Assembly (NCBI RefSeq): GCF_017161565.1
Contig: NZ_CP066796.1
Coordinates: 3,534,001 to 3,598,000, forward strand
DNA length: 64,000 nt
Origin: Erwinia amylovora
Lineage (GTDB): Bacteria > Pseudomonadota > Gammaproteobacteria > Enterobacterales > Enterobacteriaceae
Reading direction: 5' to 3'
Under the pieces are notes generated by a model. That model saw nothing but the letters and a program-made list of their open reading frames with translations, did no database searches and had not been told where the DNA came from. Below, in pieces: positions 20,458-28,457 of the stretch. The position numbers were made by a program, and so were the translations under genes. Numbering within the stretch: the first letter of the stretch is position 1; the number at the start of each line of letters is the position of its first letter.

Positions 20458-21597
20458 ATGACGGAACACAAAGCTTCCTCCGCCATGGTTGAAGAGACCA
20501 CTCCAGCGGTTGAAACCTCGACCAGTCAACCACAGCCGCCGCCTGAAACCCGGCGCAGTGGCGTGGTGCCTGGCGTGATCGCCATCGCCATCGCTCTGGC
20601 GGTGGGCGCGGGTCTCTACATGTATGGAAAACATCAGGCGCAACTTCAGACTGCTGCCAGTCAGACGCTGGCAGCACAGATCGCAGAGCTACAGCAGCAG
20701 TCGATCAGTGATAAGCAATCCCTTATGGAGAAGCTAACGGCGCAAACCAGCGCCCTTGATACGGCACGTCAGCAGCAGGCCGCCATGAACCAGCAATTGG
20801 ATGAGCTGAAGCAGAAAGTCGCCTCCATTTCAGGCAGCGATGCCCAGACGTGGATGCTGGCGCAAGCCGACTATCTGGTGAAAATGGCCGGACGCAAGCT
20901 GTGGAGCGACCGGGATGTCACCAGCGCTGCCGCCCTGCTGAAAAGCGCCGATGCCAGCCTGGCAGAGATGAACGACCCCAGCATGATCGGCGCACGCCGT
21001 GCGCTGGCCCAGGACATCAGCACGCTTTCCGCTCTCAGTCAGGTTGACTATGACGGCGTCATTCTCAAGCTGAATCAGCTATCTAACGGTATCGATAATC
21101 TGCGTCTTGCTGATAACGACAGCGATGATGAGCCGATGGATGCCGACAGCGGTGCGCTCTCCTCCTCTTTGCGTGAATGGCGTCAGAACCTGGTGAAAAG
21201 CTGGCATAACTTTATGGATGATTTCATTACCATTCGCCGCCGTGATGCTACTGCCGAACCCCTGCTGGCACCGAATCAGGATGTTTATCTGCGTGAGAAC
21301 ATCCGTTCACGTCTGTTAATCGCCGCTCAGGCGGTGCCTCGTCATCAGGATGAAATCTACAAACAGTCGATCGACACCGTCTCTGCGTGGATACGCGCCT
21401 GGTACGATACCAGCGATGCGAACACCAAAGCTTACCTCGATCAGTTAGATGACCTGAGCCAGCAGAGTATCTCGATGGATGTACCCGAAACACTGATCAG
21501 TCAGCCTATTGTCGACAAACTGATGCAGACACGCGTGCGCAATCTCCTTGCACAGCCTGCCGCTGCTGCCACCTCGCAGCCAGGACAGGGAGACTAA
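20458..21597 (+). CDS. hemX: HemX, membrane protein of the hem operon
   Basis: A 379-residue inner-membrane protein. It has a cytoplasmic Pro/Gln-rich N-tail, one membrane helix near 40-60 ([18 protein letters not shown]) and a long coiled coil (~60-125). A periplasmic domain follows with [21 protein letters not shown]. Annotated in the past as a uroporphyrinogen-III methyltransferase, it has no SAM-methyltransferase motifs and its role is unclear. The ATG at 20458 has GGGA upstream and matches the E. coli start MTEQ; an upstream in-frame start at 20443 is less likely. It is 148 bases after hemD. Confidence 0.9.
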   Translation: MTEHKASSAMVEETTPAVETSTSQPQPPPETRRSGVVPGVIAIAIALAVGAGLYMYGKHQAQLQTAASQTLAAQIAELQQQSISDKQSLMEKLTAQTSALDTARQQQAAMNQQLDELKQKVASISGSDAQTWMLAQADYLVKMAGRKLWSDRDVTSAAALLKSADASLAEMNDPSMIGARRALAQDISTLSALSQVDYDGVILKLNQLSNGIDNLRLADNDSDDEPMDADSGALSSSLREWRQNLVKSWHNFMDDFITIRRRDATAEPLLAPNQDVYLRENIRSRLLIAAQAVPRHQDEIYKQSIDTVSAWIRAWYDTSDANTKAYLDQLDDLSQQSISMDVPETLISQPIVDKLMQTRVRNLLAQPAAAATSQPGQGD

Positions 21598-21599
21598 TC

Positions 21600-22790
21600 A
21601 TGTTAAAAGTTCTGCTGTTATTTCTGCTGTTGATTGCCGGCGTGGTCGTAGGGCCGATGATTGCCGGTCATCAGGGCTATGTGCTGATCCAGACCGATAA
21701 CTGGAATATTGAAACCAGCGTCACCGGCCTGGCGATCATTCTGTTGCTATCTCTGGTCATCATTCTGGCGATTGAATGGCTGCTGCGTCGGCTATTTCGC
21801 ACCGGCGCCCGCACCCGTGGCTGGTTTACCGGCCGCAAAAGACGCAGTGCACGTAAGCAGACTAACGCCGCGCTGGTGAAACTGGCTGAGGGCGACTATA
21901 AGCAGGTTGAGAAACTGCTGTCGCGCCATGCTGACCACGCCGAACAGCCAATGGTGAACTACCTGCTGGCGGCAGAAGCCGCGCAGCAGCGCGGTGATGA
22001 AACACGCGCTAACCAGCATCTGGATCGTGCCAGCGAACTGAATGACAATGACTCACTGCCGGTTGAGATCACCCGCGTGCGCATTCAGCTGGCACGTAAC
22101 GAAGATCATGCGGCACGCCACGGCATCGATCGCCTGTTGGAGATCGCACCGCGCCATCCTGAAGTGCTTCGGCTGGCGGAACAGGCTTACATGCGTACTC
22201 AAGCCTGGGGTGCTCTACTGAACATTCTGCCTGCCATGGAGAAGATCCAGTTAGGTGATGCCACTCATCGCCTTGAACTGCAACAGCAGTGCTGGCTTGG
22301 CCTGATGAACCAGGCCATGGCCGACCAGGGCAGCGACGGCCTGAAGCGCTGGTGGCAAAATCTAAGTCGAAAAACGCGCAATGAAACCGCGCTGCAGGTA
22401 GCGATGGCTGACCATCTCATCGTCTGTGACGATCACGATACCGCGCAGACAATCGTGCTGGAGGGGTTGAAACGTCACTTTGATGAGCGCCTGGTGCTGC
22501 TGATGCCCCGACTGAAAACCGGCAATCCGCAACAGCTGGAAAAAGCGTTGCGTCAGCAGATTAAGCAACACGGTGCCACGCCGCTGTTGCACAGTACGCT
22601 GGGGCAGCTGTTGATGCAGCACGGAGAGTGGGAGCTGGCCGGCGAAGCCTTCCGCGCCGCGTTGCAACAGCGCCCGGACGCTTTCGACTATGCATGGCTG
22701 GCCGATACGCTCGACCGACAGCACAAGCCGGAAGAGGCCGCCACCATGCGGCGCGATGGCCTGCTACTGACGTTAAAAAACAATCCCTGA
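21600..22790 (+). CDS. hemY: HemY, TPR membrane protein of the hem operon
   Basis: A 396-residue inner-membrane protein (E. coli 398). Two N-terminal membrane helices (VLLLFLLLIAGVVVGPMIAG and LAIILLLSLVIILAIEWLL) are followed by a basic linker and a cytoplasmic TPR-rich domain, for example GDYKQVEKLLSRHADHAEQP. It is unrelated to the Bacillus protoporphyrinogen oxidase of the same name. The precise function is unknown. It begins two bases after hemX and ends at a clear terminator. Confidence 0.92.
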   Translation: MLKVLLLFLLLIAGVVVGPMIAGHQGYVLIQTDNWNIETSVTGLAIILLLSLVIILAIEWLLRRLFRTGARTRGWFTGRKRRSARKQTNAALVKLAEGDYKQVEKLLSRHADHAEQPMVNYLLAAEAAQQRGDETRANQHLDRASELNDNDSLPVEITRVRIQLARNEDHAARHGIDRLLEIAPRHPEVLRLAEQAYMRTQAWGALLNILPAMEKIQLGDATHRLELQQQCWLGLMNQAMADQGSDGLKRWWQNLSRKTRNETALQVAMADHLIVCDDHDTAQTIVLEGLKRHFDERLVLLMPRLKTGNPQQLEKALRQQIKQHGATPLLHSTLGQLLMQHGEWELAGEAFRAALQQRPDAFDYAWLADTLDRQHKPEEAATMRRDGLLLTLKNNP

Positions 22791-22810
22791 GTCATCAAGG
22801 ATTTCACCAC

Positions 22811-22833
22811 GCCGGGCATAGCCCGGCTTTTTT
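22811..22833 (+). terminator. hem operon terminator
   Basis: Perfect GC hairpin GCCGGGC-ATA-GCCCGGC followed by TTTTTT, 20 bases after the hemY stop. Confidence 0.92.
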
Positions 22834-22885
22834 GTGTTCACAATCCTATCGCAGATAGCCAGGGCTTATGCTGCTATAAACCGAC

Positions 22886-23085
22886 GAAAAAAAACCTGCC
22901 GGTTGGCAGGTGTCAATATCAGGTCGGTCAAGACAACCGATGGGTACCCGACTCAACGTTTTGTCCGATAATCCAATAAGGCGTGAACCATATTGGCTGG
23001 TTGGACAACAGGTACCGTAATGGCTCTGCGTCATTCCCCGGTTTATGCCGCTTGCGCCCACATAAGAGATGGAATGAGCATCTAC
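22886..23085 (-). ncRNA. glmZ: GlmZ small RNA
   Basis: The minus strand from 23085 begins GTAGATGCTCATTCCATCTC and later has GGAATGACGCAGAGCC and AACGTTGAGT. These are hallmark segments of E. coli GlmZ. It ends with CCTGCCAACCGGCAGG plus a T-run. In E. coli GlmZ lies next to hemY, as here. GlmZ pairs with the glmS mRNA, with Hfq, to raise glucosamine-6-phosphate synthase. RapZ and RNase E destroy it unless GlmY titrates RapZ. About 200 nt against ~207 in E. coli. I recognised it from memory; a covariance search would settle it. Confidence 0.88.
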
Positions 23086-23112
23086 AGGTATGTCACTGCA
23101 CATGACGTGCCA
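23086..23112 (-). promoter_or_regulatory. Sigma-54 type promoter of glmZ
   Basis: The minus strand reads TGGCACGTCATGTGCA (23112-23097), matching the -24 GG / -12 GC pattern (consensus TGGCAC-N5-TTGCA) with one mismatch. Counting 12 bases from the GC places the start at ~23086, where the GlmZ sequence begins. Sigma-54 control of glmY/glmZ is known in several enterobacteria. Confidence 0.75.
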
Positions 23113-23182
23113 TATCGGTAACTCTGGCAGAAAATTTCTACCTCAATGATTTTCCTGTTATTTATTTTCAAACAGCTCTCAC

Positions 23183-23246
23183 TGGCTAAGTTCACTGACA
23201 CCAGAAGATAACGGAAGGATGCCGGATGCGTCGCCAGCGAAAGACA
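23183..23246 (-). promoter_or_regulatory. Two GlrR-like activator sites for glmZ
   Basis: GlrR binds TGTC-N10-GACA. Two near-matches lie ~98-160 bases upstream of the start: TGTC-N10-GCCA at 23200-23183 (minus strand) and CGTC-N10-GACA at 23229-23246. Each has one mismatch. An AT-rich stretch between them and the promoter could take IHF. Confidence 0.5.
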
Positions 23247-23454
23247 CATCGCAAACATTTTAGTAAAACATTTTTAAATCAGTACGTTATACGTCTGCAA
23301 ACGGCGACAATCCGTATCATCGCTTTATCAACAGCGCCGATAAAGCCTGACCATTGCGATCTGTTTCACCGGCTAAGTATTCCTGTGGCAAGAAGATCAC
23401 CCGGTTCCCACGTTCAGACACCGCTTTGATTGATACAGCGTTTGGATGGCGGCG
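23247..23454. other. Intergenic stretch with no recognised gene
   Basis: No supported gene. A 67-codon plus-strand frame starts at ATG 23226 behind GGAAGG. It is very basic with no recognisable domain, and it runs through a GlrR site, so I do not call it. The plus strand leads into a strong terminator at 23455-23485 that no known gene explains, so a small RNA may end there. Confidence 0.3.
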
Positions 23455-23485
23455 AAAAAAAACCGGCATTATCTGCCGGTTTTTT
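23455..23485. terminator. Bidirectional terminator
   Basis: ACCGGCA-TTATC-TGCCGGT (23462-23480) flanked by eight A on the left and six T on the right. It could end a plus-strand RNA coming from 23.3-23.45 kb, or a minus-strand RNA starting near 23.52 kb. Confidence 0.8.
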
Positions 23486-23615
23486 ATCTGTTCAGTGACG
23501 ATGGGGGGTCGCTTTCAGGAACCATGCTGATTGTGTCTGTCAACAGGATGCGCACCGGGAGGAAAACCCAAAGGCATAACCGGCGTATGGCTCTCTTTGA
23601 AAGGAGGTAGCCCAA

Positions 23616-23711
23616 GTGATAAGCCTGGCTACTATTCTTGTCACGTTGGAGGTTGTCCTCGTTACATTGCAGATGATCGTTGCCATCAAGCAGCTGAACG
23701 GATGCCCGTAA
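23616..23711 (+). CDS. 31-residue hydrophobic peptide, possible type I toxin
   Basis: A short GTG-started frame with a perfect AAGGAGGT ribosome site (23601-23608) seven bases upstream. The peptide has an almost continuous hydrophobic helix (ISLATILVTLEVVLVTLQMI, residues 2-21) and a short polar tail, IKQLNGCP. One acidic residue amid a Leu/Val helix with a Gln/Lys end resembles the membrane toxins TisB, ZorO and DinQ of type I systems. No close relative is recognised. A 12-bp stem hairpin follows the stop. Type I toxins are paired with an antisense RNA; a minus-strand RNA ending at 23455 is the only candidate, and its promoter looks weak. The call rests on composition and translation signals. 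Confidence 0.45.
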   Translation: MISLATILVTLEVVLVTLQMIVAIKQLNGCP

Positions 23712-23727
23712 AGGCTGAAGAAACCTG

Positions 23728-23762
23728 AATAAAGGCGGGGGAATTACCATCCCGCCTTTATT
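23728..23762. terminator. Terminator after the small hydrophobic ORF
   Basis: A perfect 12-bp stem, AATAAAGGCGGG and CCCGCCTTTATT, around an 11-base loop, 16 bases after the peptide stop. The downstream T-run is broken (TTTATTCGTTTC), so strength is uncertain. Confidence 0.65.
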
Positions 23763-23782
23763 CGTTTCTGGCTTGGCCTGTT

Positions 23783-24298
23783 AACCTGAGACGAAAAAAA
23801 ACCTGTTTTTCAGGCAGGTTTCTGAAATGGTCGGCGAGAGAGGATTACGGCTCTTCGAGCCGCCCTTCGGGCCGTTGCTGAAGCAACGTTGTCTCGCTTC
23901 GCTCGGCTCAAACCTCCTTCGGAGGTTCTCATCCTGTTAACTTCAGACGAAAAAAAACCTGCTTTTTCAGGCAGGTTTCTGAATTGGTCGGCGAGAGAGG
24001 ATTACGGCTCTTCGAGCCGCCCTTCGGGCCGTTGCTGAAGCAACGTTGTCTCGCTTCGCTCGGCTCGAACCTCCTTCGGAGGTTCTCATCCTGTTAGCTT
24101 CAGACGAAAAAAAACCTGCTTTTTTAAGCAGGTTTCTGAAATGGTCGGCGAGAGAGGATTACGGCTCCTCGAGCCGCCCTTCGGGCCGTTGCTGAAGCAA
24201 CGTTGTCTCGCTTCGCTCGGCTCAAACCTCCTTCGGAGGTTCTCATCCTGTTAGCTTCAGACGAAAAAAAACCTGCTTTTTCAAGCAGGTTTCTGAAA
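23783..24298 (-). repeat. Three tandem 157-bp repeats derived from the tRNA-Pro 3' end
   Basis: Units start (plus coordinates) at 23828, 23985 and 24142, exactly 157 bases apart. Each opens with TGGTCGGCGAGAGAGGATT, the 19-base 3' end of tRNA-Pro, then departs from the tRNA into a run of small hairpins. Each ends in a terminator-like hairpin (CCTGC...GCAGG next to eight A, a T-run on the transcribed minus strand). Units differ at only a few bases. They lie directly downstream of the tRNA-Pro gene at 24299-24375. The layout resembles the 3'-end repeats of the E. coli tyrT (rtT) operon. Confidence 0.85.
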
Positions 24299-24375
24299 TG
24301 GTCGGCGAGAGAGGATTCGAACCTCCGACCCACTGGTCCCAAACCAGTTGCGCTACCAAGCTGCGCTACTCGCCG
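24299..24375 (-). tRNA. proM: tRNA-Pro (TGG), distal copy
   Basis: A 77-base tRNA with encoded CCA. The anticodon loop region reads CTGGTTTGGGACCAG, giving anticodon UGG, and the T-loop is GGTTCGAATCC. It is identical in the readable parts to the copy at 24661-24737. It is the last gene of the minus-strand tRNA operon, separated from the first copy by one repeat unit and a terminator-like hairpin at 24435-24455. How well it is transcribed is therefore open. Confidence 0.95.
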
Positions 24376-24434
24376 AATACTTCTTTTATTGCCACTACTT
24401 TTCTTATCTTTGCTAAAACCCTTCCGGTTTAAGC

Positions 24435-24455
24435 AAAAAACCCGCAACTGCAGGT
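24435..24455 (-). terminator. Terminator-like hairpin between the two tRNA-Pro genes
   Basis: The minus strand reads ACCTGC-AGTT-GCGGGT followed by TTTTTT, a six-pair stem with one G-T pair. It may end the operon after the first tRNA-Pro, or pause it. Confidence 0.55.
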
Positions 24456-24503
24456 TTATTGATCTTTATACACAACCCGCTTTTACCAGCAGGTTGTCAA
24501 AAT

Positions 24504-24660
24504 TGGTCGGCGAGAGAGGATTACGGCTCTTCGAGCCGCCCTTCGGGCCGTTGCTAAAGCAACGTTGTCTCGCTTCGCTCGGCTCAAACCTCCTTCGGAG
24601 GTTCTCATCCTGCAACCTTTCGGTGTGCACAACCCGCTTTTAACAGCAGGTTGTCAAAAT
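24504..24660 (-). repeat. Fourth 157-bp tRNA-Pro 3'-end repeat unit
   Basis: The same unit as at 23828-24298, starting with TGGTCGGCGAGAGAGGATT and followed by the same hairpin chain. It sits immediately downstream of the first tRNA-Pro gene. Its final segment differs: an AACCTGC...GCGGGTT hairpin replaces the A-run terminator. The start-to-start distance to the tRNA at 24661 is again exactly 157. Confidence 0.85.
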
Positions 24661-24737
24661 TGGTCGGCGAGAGAGGATTCGAACCTCCGACCCACTGGTC
24701 CCAAACCAGTTGCGCTACCAAGCTGCGCTACTCGCCG
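24661..24737 (-). tRNA. proM: tRNA-Pro (TGG), proximal copy
   Basis: A 77-base tRNA-Pro with anticodon UGG and encoded CCA. It matches E. coli proM. It is the fourth gene of the argX-hisR-leuT-proM operon, 28 bases after leuT. Confidence 0.97.
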
Positions 24738-24765
24738 AAAACTGCATTTAACGCTGACGATGTTG

Positions 24766-24852
24766 TGGTGCGAAGAGAGGGACTTGAACCCTCACGTCCG
24801 TTAAGACACTAACACCTGAAGCTAGCGCGTCTACCAATTCCGCCACCTTCGC
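24766..24852 (-). tRNA. leuT: tRNA-Leu (CAG)
   Basis: An 87-base class II tRNA with a long variable arm. The anticodon region GCTTCAGGTG gives CAG. The 3' CCA is encoded. It holds the leuT position of the E. coli operon. Confidence 0.97.
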
Positions 24853-24865
24853 ATACAACAAAATC

Positions 24866-24942
24866 TGGGGTGGCTAATGGGACTCGAACCCACGACAACT
24901 GGAATCACAATCCAGGGCTCTACCAACTGAGCTATAGCCACC
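24866..24942 (-). tRNA. hisR: tRNA-His (GTG)
   Basis: A 77-base tRNA whose acceptor starts with the extra G typical of tRNA-His (GGTGGCTATAGCTC). The anticodon GUG is in GATTGTGATTC. It matches E. coli hisR. Confidence 0.97.
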
Positions 24943-25016
24943 ACAACTACCAGAACAACTTCACTTCTTACTAACGCGGTAAATGTTACCACCGCAGCTC
25001 TTGCGCACAAAGTTAA

Positions 25017-25093
<77 letters not shown>

Positions 25094-25114
25094 GTAGCGC
25101 CGTTGCGGATGTGC

Positions 25115-25143
25115 ATACTACGGATGAGAGCCTTACCTGTCCA
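25115..25143 (-). promoter_or_regulatory. Promoter of the argX-hisR-leuT-proM operon
   Basis: Minus strand: -35 TGGACA (25138-25143), 17-base spacer, -10 TAGTAT (25115-25120), then a GC-rich discriminator typical of stringently controlled stable-RNA promoters. It lies ~20 bases before argX. Confidence 0.7.
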
Positions 25144-25272
25144 GTGCTTTTTTCACAAAAGAACGCGTTTGCTTACGCTTTGTGCATTACGTCTAAACTC
25201 GCAGCGTTTTTGTGCCTTTTTGCTGCGAAAACAGGGGCCATACGATTTCTGGCGAACAAAATACGTCGCCGG

Positions 25273-26013
25273 TTAAAGATCGCCGCGCCGGTGATAGTTA
25301 AGGTATTTAAGCAATTTTAGCTGACGACCAAGGCGTGACGGCTGCAAAATAAGTCGGTACAACCATTCCAGCCCCATTTTTTGCCAAACCTCAGGCGCTC
25401 GTTTGACCTGCCCGGTATAAACGTCATAGGTTCCGCCTACGCCCATATACAGCGCCTGCGGGTAAACAGCCTTGCATTCCTGCATCAGGATCTCCTGGCG
25501 TGGCGACCCCATAGCCACAGTGACAAGCTTAGCGCCGCTGGCTTTGATGCGCGCAAACAGCGCTTCGCGCTCTCCCGGGGCGAAAAAACCATCCTGAGAG
25601 CCGACAATATTGACCTGCCACTGTTTGATGAGCTTATCTGCCGTCTGCGCGAGGATTTCAGGCCGCCCCCCGACCAGAAATACCGGCGTGCCTTCACGTC
25701 CGGCACGCTTCATCAGCGCCGCCCACAGATCGGCACCGGCAATGCGTGACACCTTTGCCTGCGGATATTTCTTACGGATGGAGCGTACAATGCTGATACC
25801 GTCGGCGTATTTGTATTCTGCCTCGTTTAGCAGTTGATAAACGGCGGGGTCGGCTTCAGCGGCCAGCACTTTTTCAGCATTAATTGCTACCAACGTGCCT
25901 TTTTTCAGCTCTCCATGCTGATTGAGGTAATCCACAAACTGCGCCATATCGGCAAAGCCTGTCAAGGTTAAACCGCGAATCTGATATTGCGGCACGGTTA
26001 GAGAGGCACTCAT
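25273..26013 (-). CDS. rffM: UDP-ManNAcA transferase RffM (WecG)
   Basis: A 246-residue WecG/TagA glycosyltransferase, the E. coli length. It adds ManNAcA from its UDP form to lipid I of enterobacterial common antigen, making lipid II. Signatures are [46 protein letters not shown], and [20 protein letters not shown]. The ATG at 26013 follows AAGGGA; a TTG one codon earlier is less likely. It ends the common antigen cluster. The transporter gene yifK, next in K-12, is absent before the tRNA operon. Confidence 0.94.
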   Translation of the reverse strand: MSASLTVPQYQIRGLTLTGFADMAQFVDYLNQHGELKKGTLVAINAEKVLAAEADPAVYQLLNEAEYKYADGISIVRSIRKKYPQAKVSRIAGADLWAALMKRAGREGTPVFLVGGRPEILAQTADKLIKQWQVNIVGSQDGFFAPGEREALFARIKASGAKLVTVAMGSPRQEILMQECKAVYPQALYMGVGGTYDVYTGQVKRAPEVWQKMGLEWLYRLILQPSRLGRQLKLLKYLNYHRRGDL

Positions 26014-26025
26014 CAATCGTTCCCT

Positions 26026-27384
26026 TCAAGATAATGTTGACGACCGGGCCGAAAGCGGGCTGGGCATGGCGCGCGCGCGCACCAGTCCTGCACTGTCGAG
26101 CAACCAGTAAAGCAGTTTCGCCACCAGCACACAGGCGGCAAAGATAATGCAAAAAAAGACCACGCGAGAAGCAAACGCATCTAATCCCTCACGCGCCAGC
26201 ACAATCATATTAAATACCGCGCCGAAGCAAAAACTTTGCAGGATAGCCGCTTTATAACGGTTATGTTCACGACGACCTTTTTCATACAGCCAGTCAAACC
26301 ATTTGATAATCAGTCCAACAGTAATAGCGCCCGGCAGAATAAACAGCGCGCCGCCCATCACCACCAGCGATCCAATCAGCGTGGGAGAAATGGCCAGGCC
26401 CGAATGATTATCCAGCACTTCCCAGGTAAAATAGTTGGCGCTGTTGAGGACCACAGAAGGTCTTTCATGCCACAACCAGCCCGGGATGAACACGTAGAAA
26501 TCACGCCAGATCGGAGCCAGTCCCTGGAAGTCTATTTTGTCGTAGTTTTGCAGCAGCAGACCAAGGTTTTCCCACGGCGAGAAGGTATCGCGCGTCAGAT
26601 AGAGGAACGTGTAAAATGCCTGTGATCCGCTGACGTCAAGGTTATATCGCTTCAGCGCCAGCCAGAACATCGCGACAATTGCACCAACGCCCGCCAGGGC
26701 CAGCATCCAGAGTGTTATCCAGCCACGAATAATGCCGATAAACAGAAACAGGGCGAAGGCAATAATTATGTTGGCGCGCGTACCGCCGACGATGGTGTAG
26801 GTTAACAGGCCAAACGCCACGGTGCCGACCAGGAACAGCAGCCAGCTGCGAACATCCTGCTTGAGAAAATAGATAACCAGCATGGCTGGCATGAAGAAAT
26901 AGAAAAAACGTTTCAACGCCACGCCGGAGACGTCAGCGGAGAAGATCTGACTGTAACTGTGCAGTCTGAACAGCAGGAAGCCATTGTGCAGAAAGAACAC
27001 GCTCAGGGTGCCTAATGCCACCAGCGCCATGATCGCCCAGCTCAGGTGCGCTTCAATGCGATTAATGGTAAATGCCGGACGCGACGGGGCGCGATGGCGT
27101 GCACGCAAACGCGTTTTGTAGGTGACGTAGTAGACAGCATAAAAACAGCCTGCCGACAGCAGCGCCTGTAGCAGATACTCCGCGGGGACTACCTCAACAT
27201 CAAAAGCGAACACCAGCAGGCTCGTCAGCGGGAAGCCGAAGAAAAAAGTCAGCAAAAACAGCATTGAGAAGAACACATTAAAGTTAAAGCGCACGCGGCG
27301 GAATTCACGCCAGGTCAGCGTGAGGATAAAACCGCAGCACACCAGCCAGACCAGCAGCAGGCCGGCGAACTGTAATAACGTCAT
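26026..27384 (-). CDS. wzyE: Common antigen polymerase WzyE
   Basis: A 452-residue inner-membrane protein with about eleven hydrophobic segments (E. coli 450). It polymerises the trisaccharide repeats on the periplasmic side. Conserved stretches include [51 protein letters not shown] and [20 protein letters not shown], as in E. coli. Its start overlaps the wecF stop by four bases. rffM follows 12 bases later. Confidence 0.94.
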   Translation of the reverse strand: MTLLQFAGLLLVWLVCCGFILTLTWREFRRVRFNFNVFFSMLFLLTFFFGFPLTSLLVFAFDVEVVPAEYLLQALLSAGCFYAVYYVTYKTRLRARHRAPSRPAFTINRIEAHLSWAIMALVALGTLSVFFLHNGFLLFRLHSYSQIFSADVSGVALKRFFYFFMPAMLVIYFLKQDVRSWLLFLVGTVAFGLLTYTIVGGTRANIIIAFALFLFIGIIRGWITLWMLALAGVGAIVAMFWLALKRYNLDVSGSQAFYTFLYLTRDTFSPWENLGLLLQNYDKIDFQGLAPIWRDFYVFIPGWLWHERPSVVLNSANYFTWEVLDNHSGLAISPTLIGSLVVMGGALFILPGAITVGLIIKWFDWLYEKGRREHNRYKAAILQSFCFGAVFNMIVLAREGLDAFASRVVFFCIIFAACVLVAKLLYWLLDSAGLVRARAMPSPLSARSSTLS

Positions 27385-28457
27385 GCGTTATCTCCTTCTG
27401 CCAGACGCAGTGCCTGTCGCCAGCCCGCCAGATAACCCGGTTCGAAGAAAGCGATGTGTCTTTTATCCAGCAGCTGCATCTGACGGCGGGCCTCACCTAT
27501 CGTGGCCACGTCCAGCCTGTCGCTGGTGAACAGCACCGGCACCTGCTGTTCGACCAAATCCCGCCAGAACGGGTTTTTGCGACTCACTACAAAAGGCACA
27601 TTCGCCTGCATCAGCAGGCAGAGCGTGCCGATCCCTTGCTGACGTTGAAACAGGAAGTAGCCCAGATGGCAGCGGGAAAGCAGCTGCAGATAATCACTGA
27701 ACGCCAGCTTCTCCGTGAGCAGCTGCACGGTTCCGGGCGCAAACAGATCGTCAGCGACTGCTCGCACGCGCTGGATATAGGCTTCGTTATTAAGCGGATA
27801 TCCCAACGGCACGACCACCTTAATCTCTGAGCCAAACTGCCGTTGGATCTGCTGCAGGGCCTGAATATGGCGATTGCTGGCGTCCCCCGAATTGCCAAGC
27901 AGGATCGTTAATGGCCCCGCCGGCTGCTCGCTGGTCACTGCATGCTGTGCCAGGCGGGTAGGAAAGTAGAGTAATGAGGCCGGGATCTGCGGGTTGCGCT
28001 GGTGAAAACGGTGGATATCGCCACGCGTGGCGAACACATGCGCCACGCGTTTTTGCGCCAGGCGACGCATCAGGTAAAACAGGCGGAATTTTAGCCCGGC
28101 CGCATCTTCATACAGATCGGCACCCCAGATATGCCAGTAAACCTGGTTGCGCCTGAGCTTGCCAGACAGCAGGGCCAGCCACAGGCGTGGATTAAACTGA
28201 CCGTGGCAGAAGAAGCGTAGCTCGCGCTGCTGGCAACCGGCATCGATGACGGCGCTGGCCAGCGCCGCTTTGTCGGCAAAGACGCGGATATGCAACCGGG
28301 GAAACTGTTCTGCCCGTTCTGGCTGCCCACTGACCAGCCAGAACTGACGCGCCGCCGCCGTGGGCACCTCGTGGTACAGGGTCCGATCGAAGAAACCCAG
28401 CACCGTCTGGTTATGATGCGGGATATCAGCGCCTAAAAGATGAATTACTGTGGTCAT
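27381..28457 (-). CDS. wecF: Fuc4NAc transferase WecF (RffT)
   Basis: A 358-residue glycosyltransferase (E. coli 359) of the TDP-Fuc4NAc:lipid II family. It completes the common antigen trisaccharide. Motifs are [20 protein letters not shown] at the N-terminus, [40 protein letters not shown] and [19 protein letters not shown]. The neighbours wzxE and wzyE overlap it by four bases each, so the operon is tightly packed. Confidence 0.94.
   Translation of the reverse strand: MTTVIHLLGADIPHHNQTVLGFFDRTLYHEVPTAAARQFWLVSGQPERAEQFPRLHIRVFADKAALASAVIDAGCQQRELRFFCHGQFNPRLWLALLSGKLRRNQVYWHIWGADLYEDAAGLKFRLFYLMRRLAQKRVAHVFATRGDIHRFHQRNPQIPASLLYFPTRLAQHAVTSEQPAGPLTILLGNSGDASNRHIQALQQIQRQFGSEIKVVVPLGYPLNNEAYIQRVRAVADDLFAPGTVQLLTEKLAFSDYLQLLSRCHLGYFLFQRQQGIGTLCLLMQANVPFVVSRKNPFWRDLVEQQVPVLFTSDRLDVATIGEARRQMQLLDKRHIAFFEPGYLAGWRQALRLAEGDNA

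Noticed and set aside
22846..23103. 85-codon minus-strand frame
   Set aside because: It coincides with the GlmZ RNA and reads through its terminator.
23226..23429. 67-codon plus-strand frame behind GGAAGG
   Set aside because: It is strongly basic, matches nothing I know, and covers a probable GlrR site of glmZ. No terminator directly follows it. Left uncalled.
23828..24660. CRISPR array
   Set aside because: The period of 157 bases is too long, there are no unique spacers, and the repeated text is the tRNA-Pro tail.
24203..24804. Plus-strand frames of 79-146 codons across the tRNA-Pro genes and repeats
   Set aside because: They run through tRNA genes on the other strand and repeat the same peptide text because the DNA repeats. 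No ribosome site or domain supports them.
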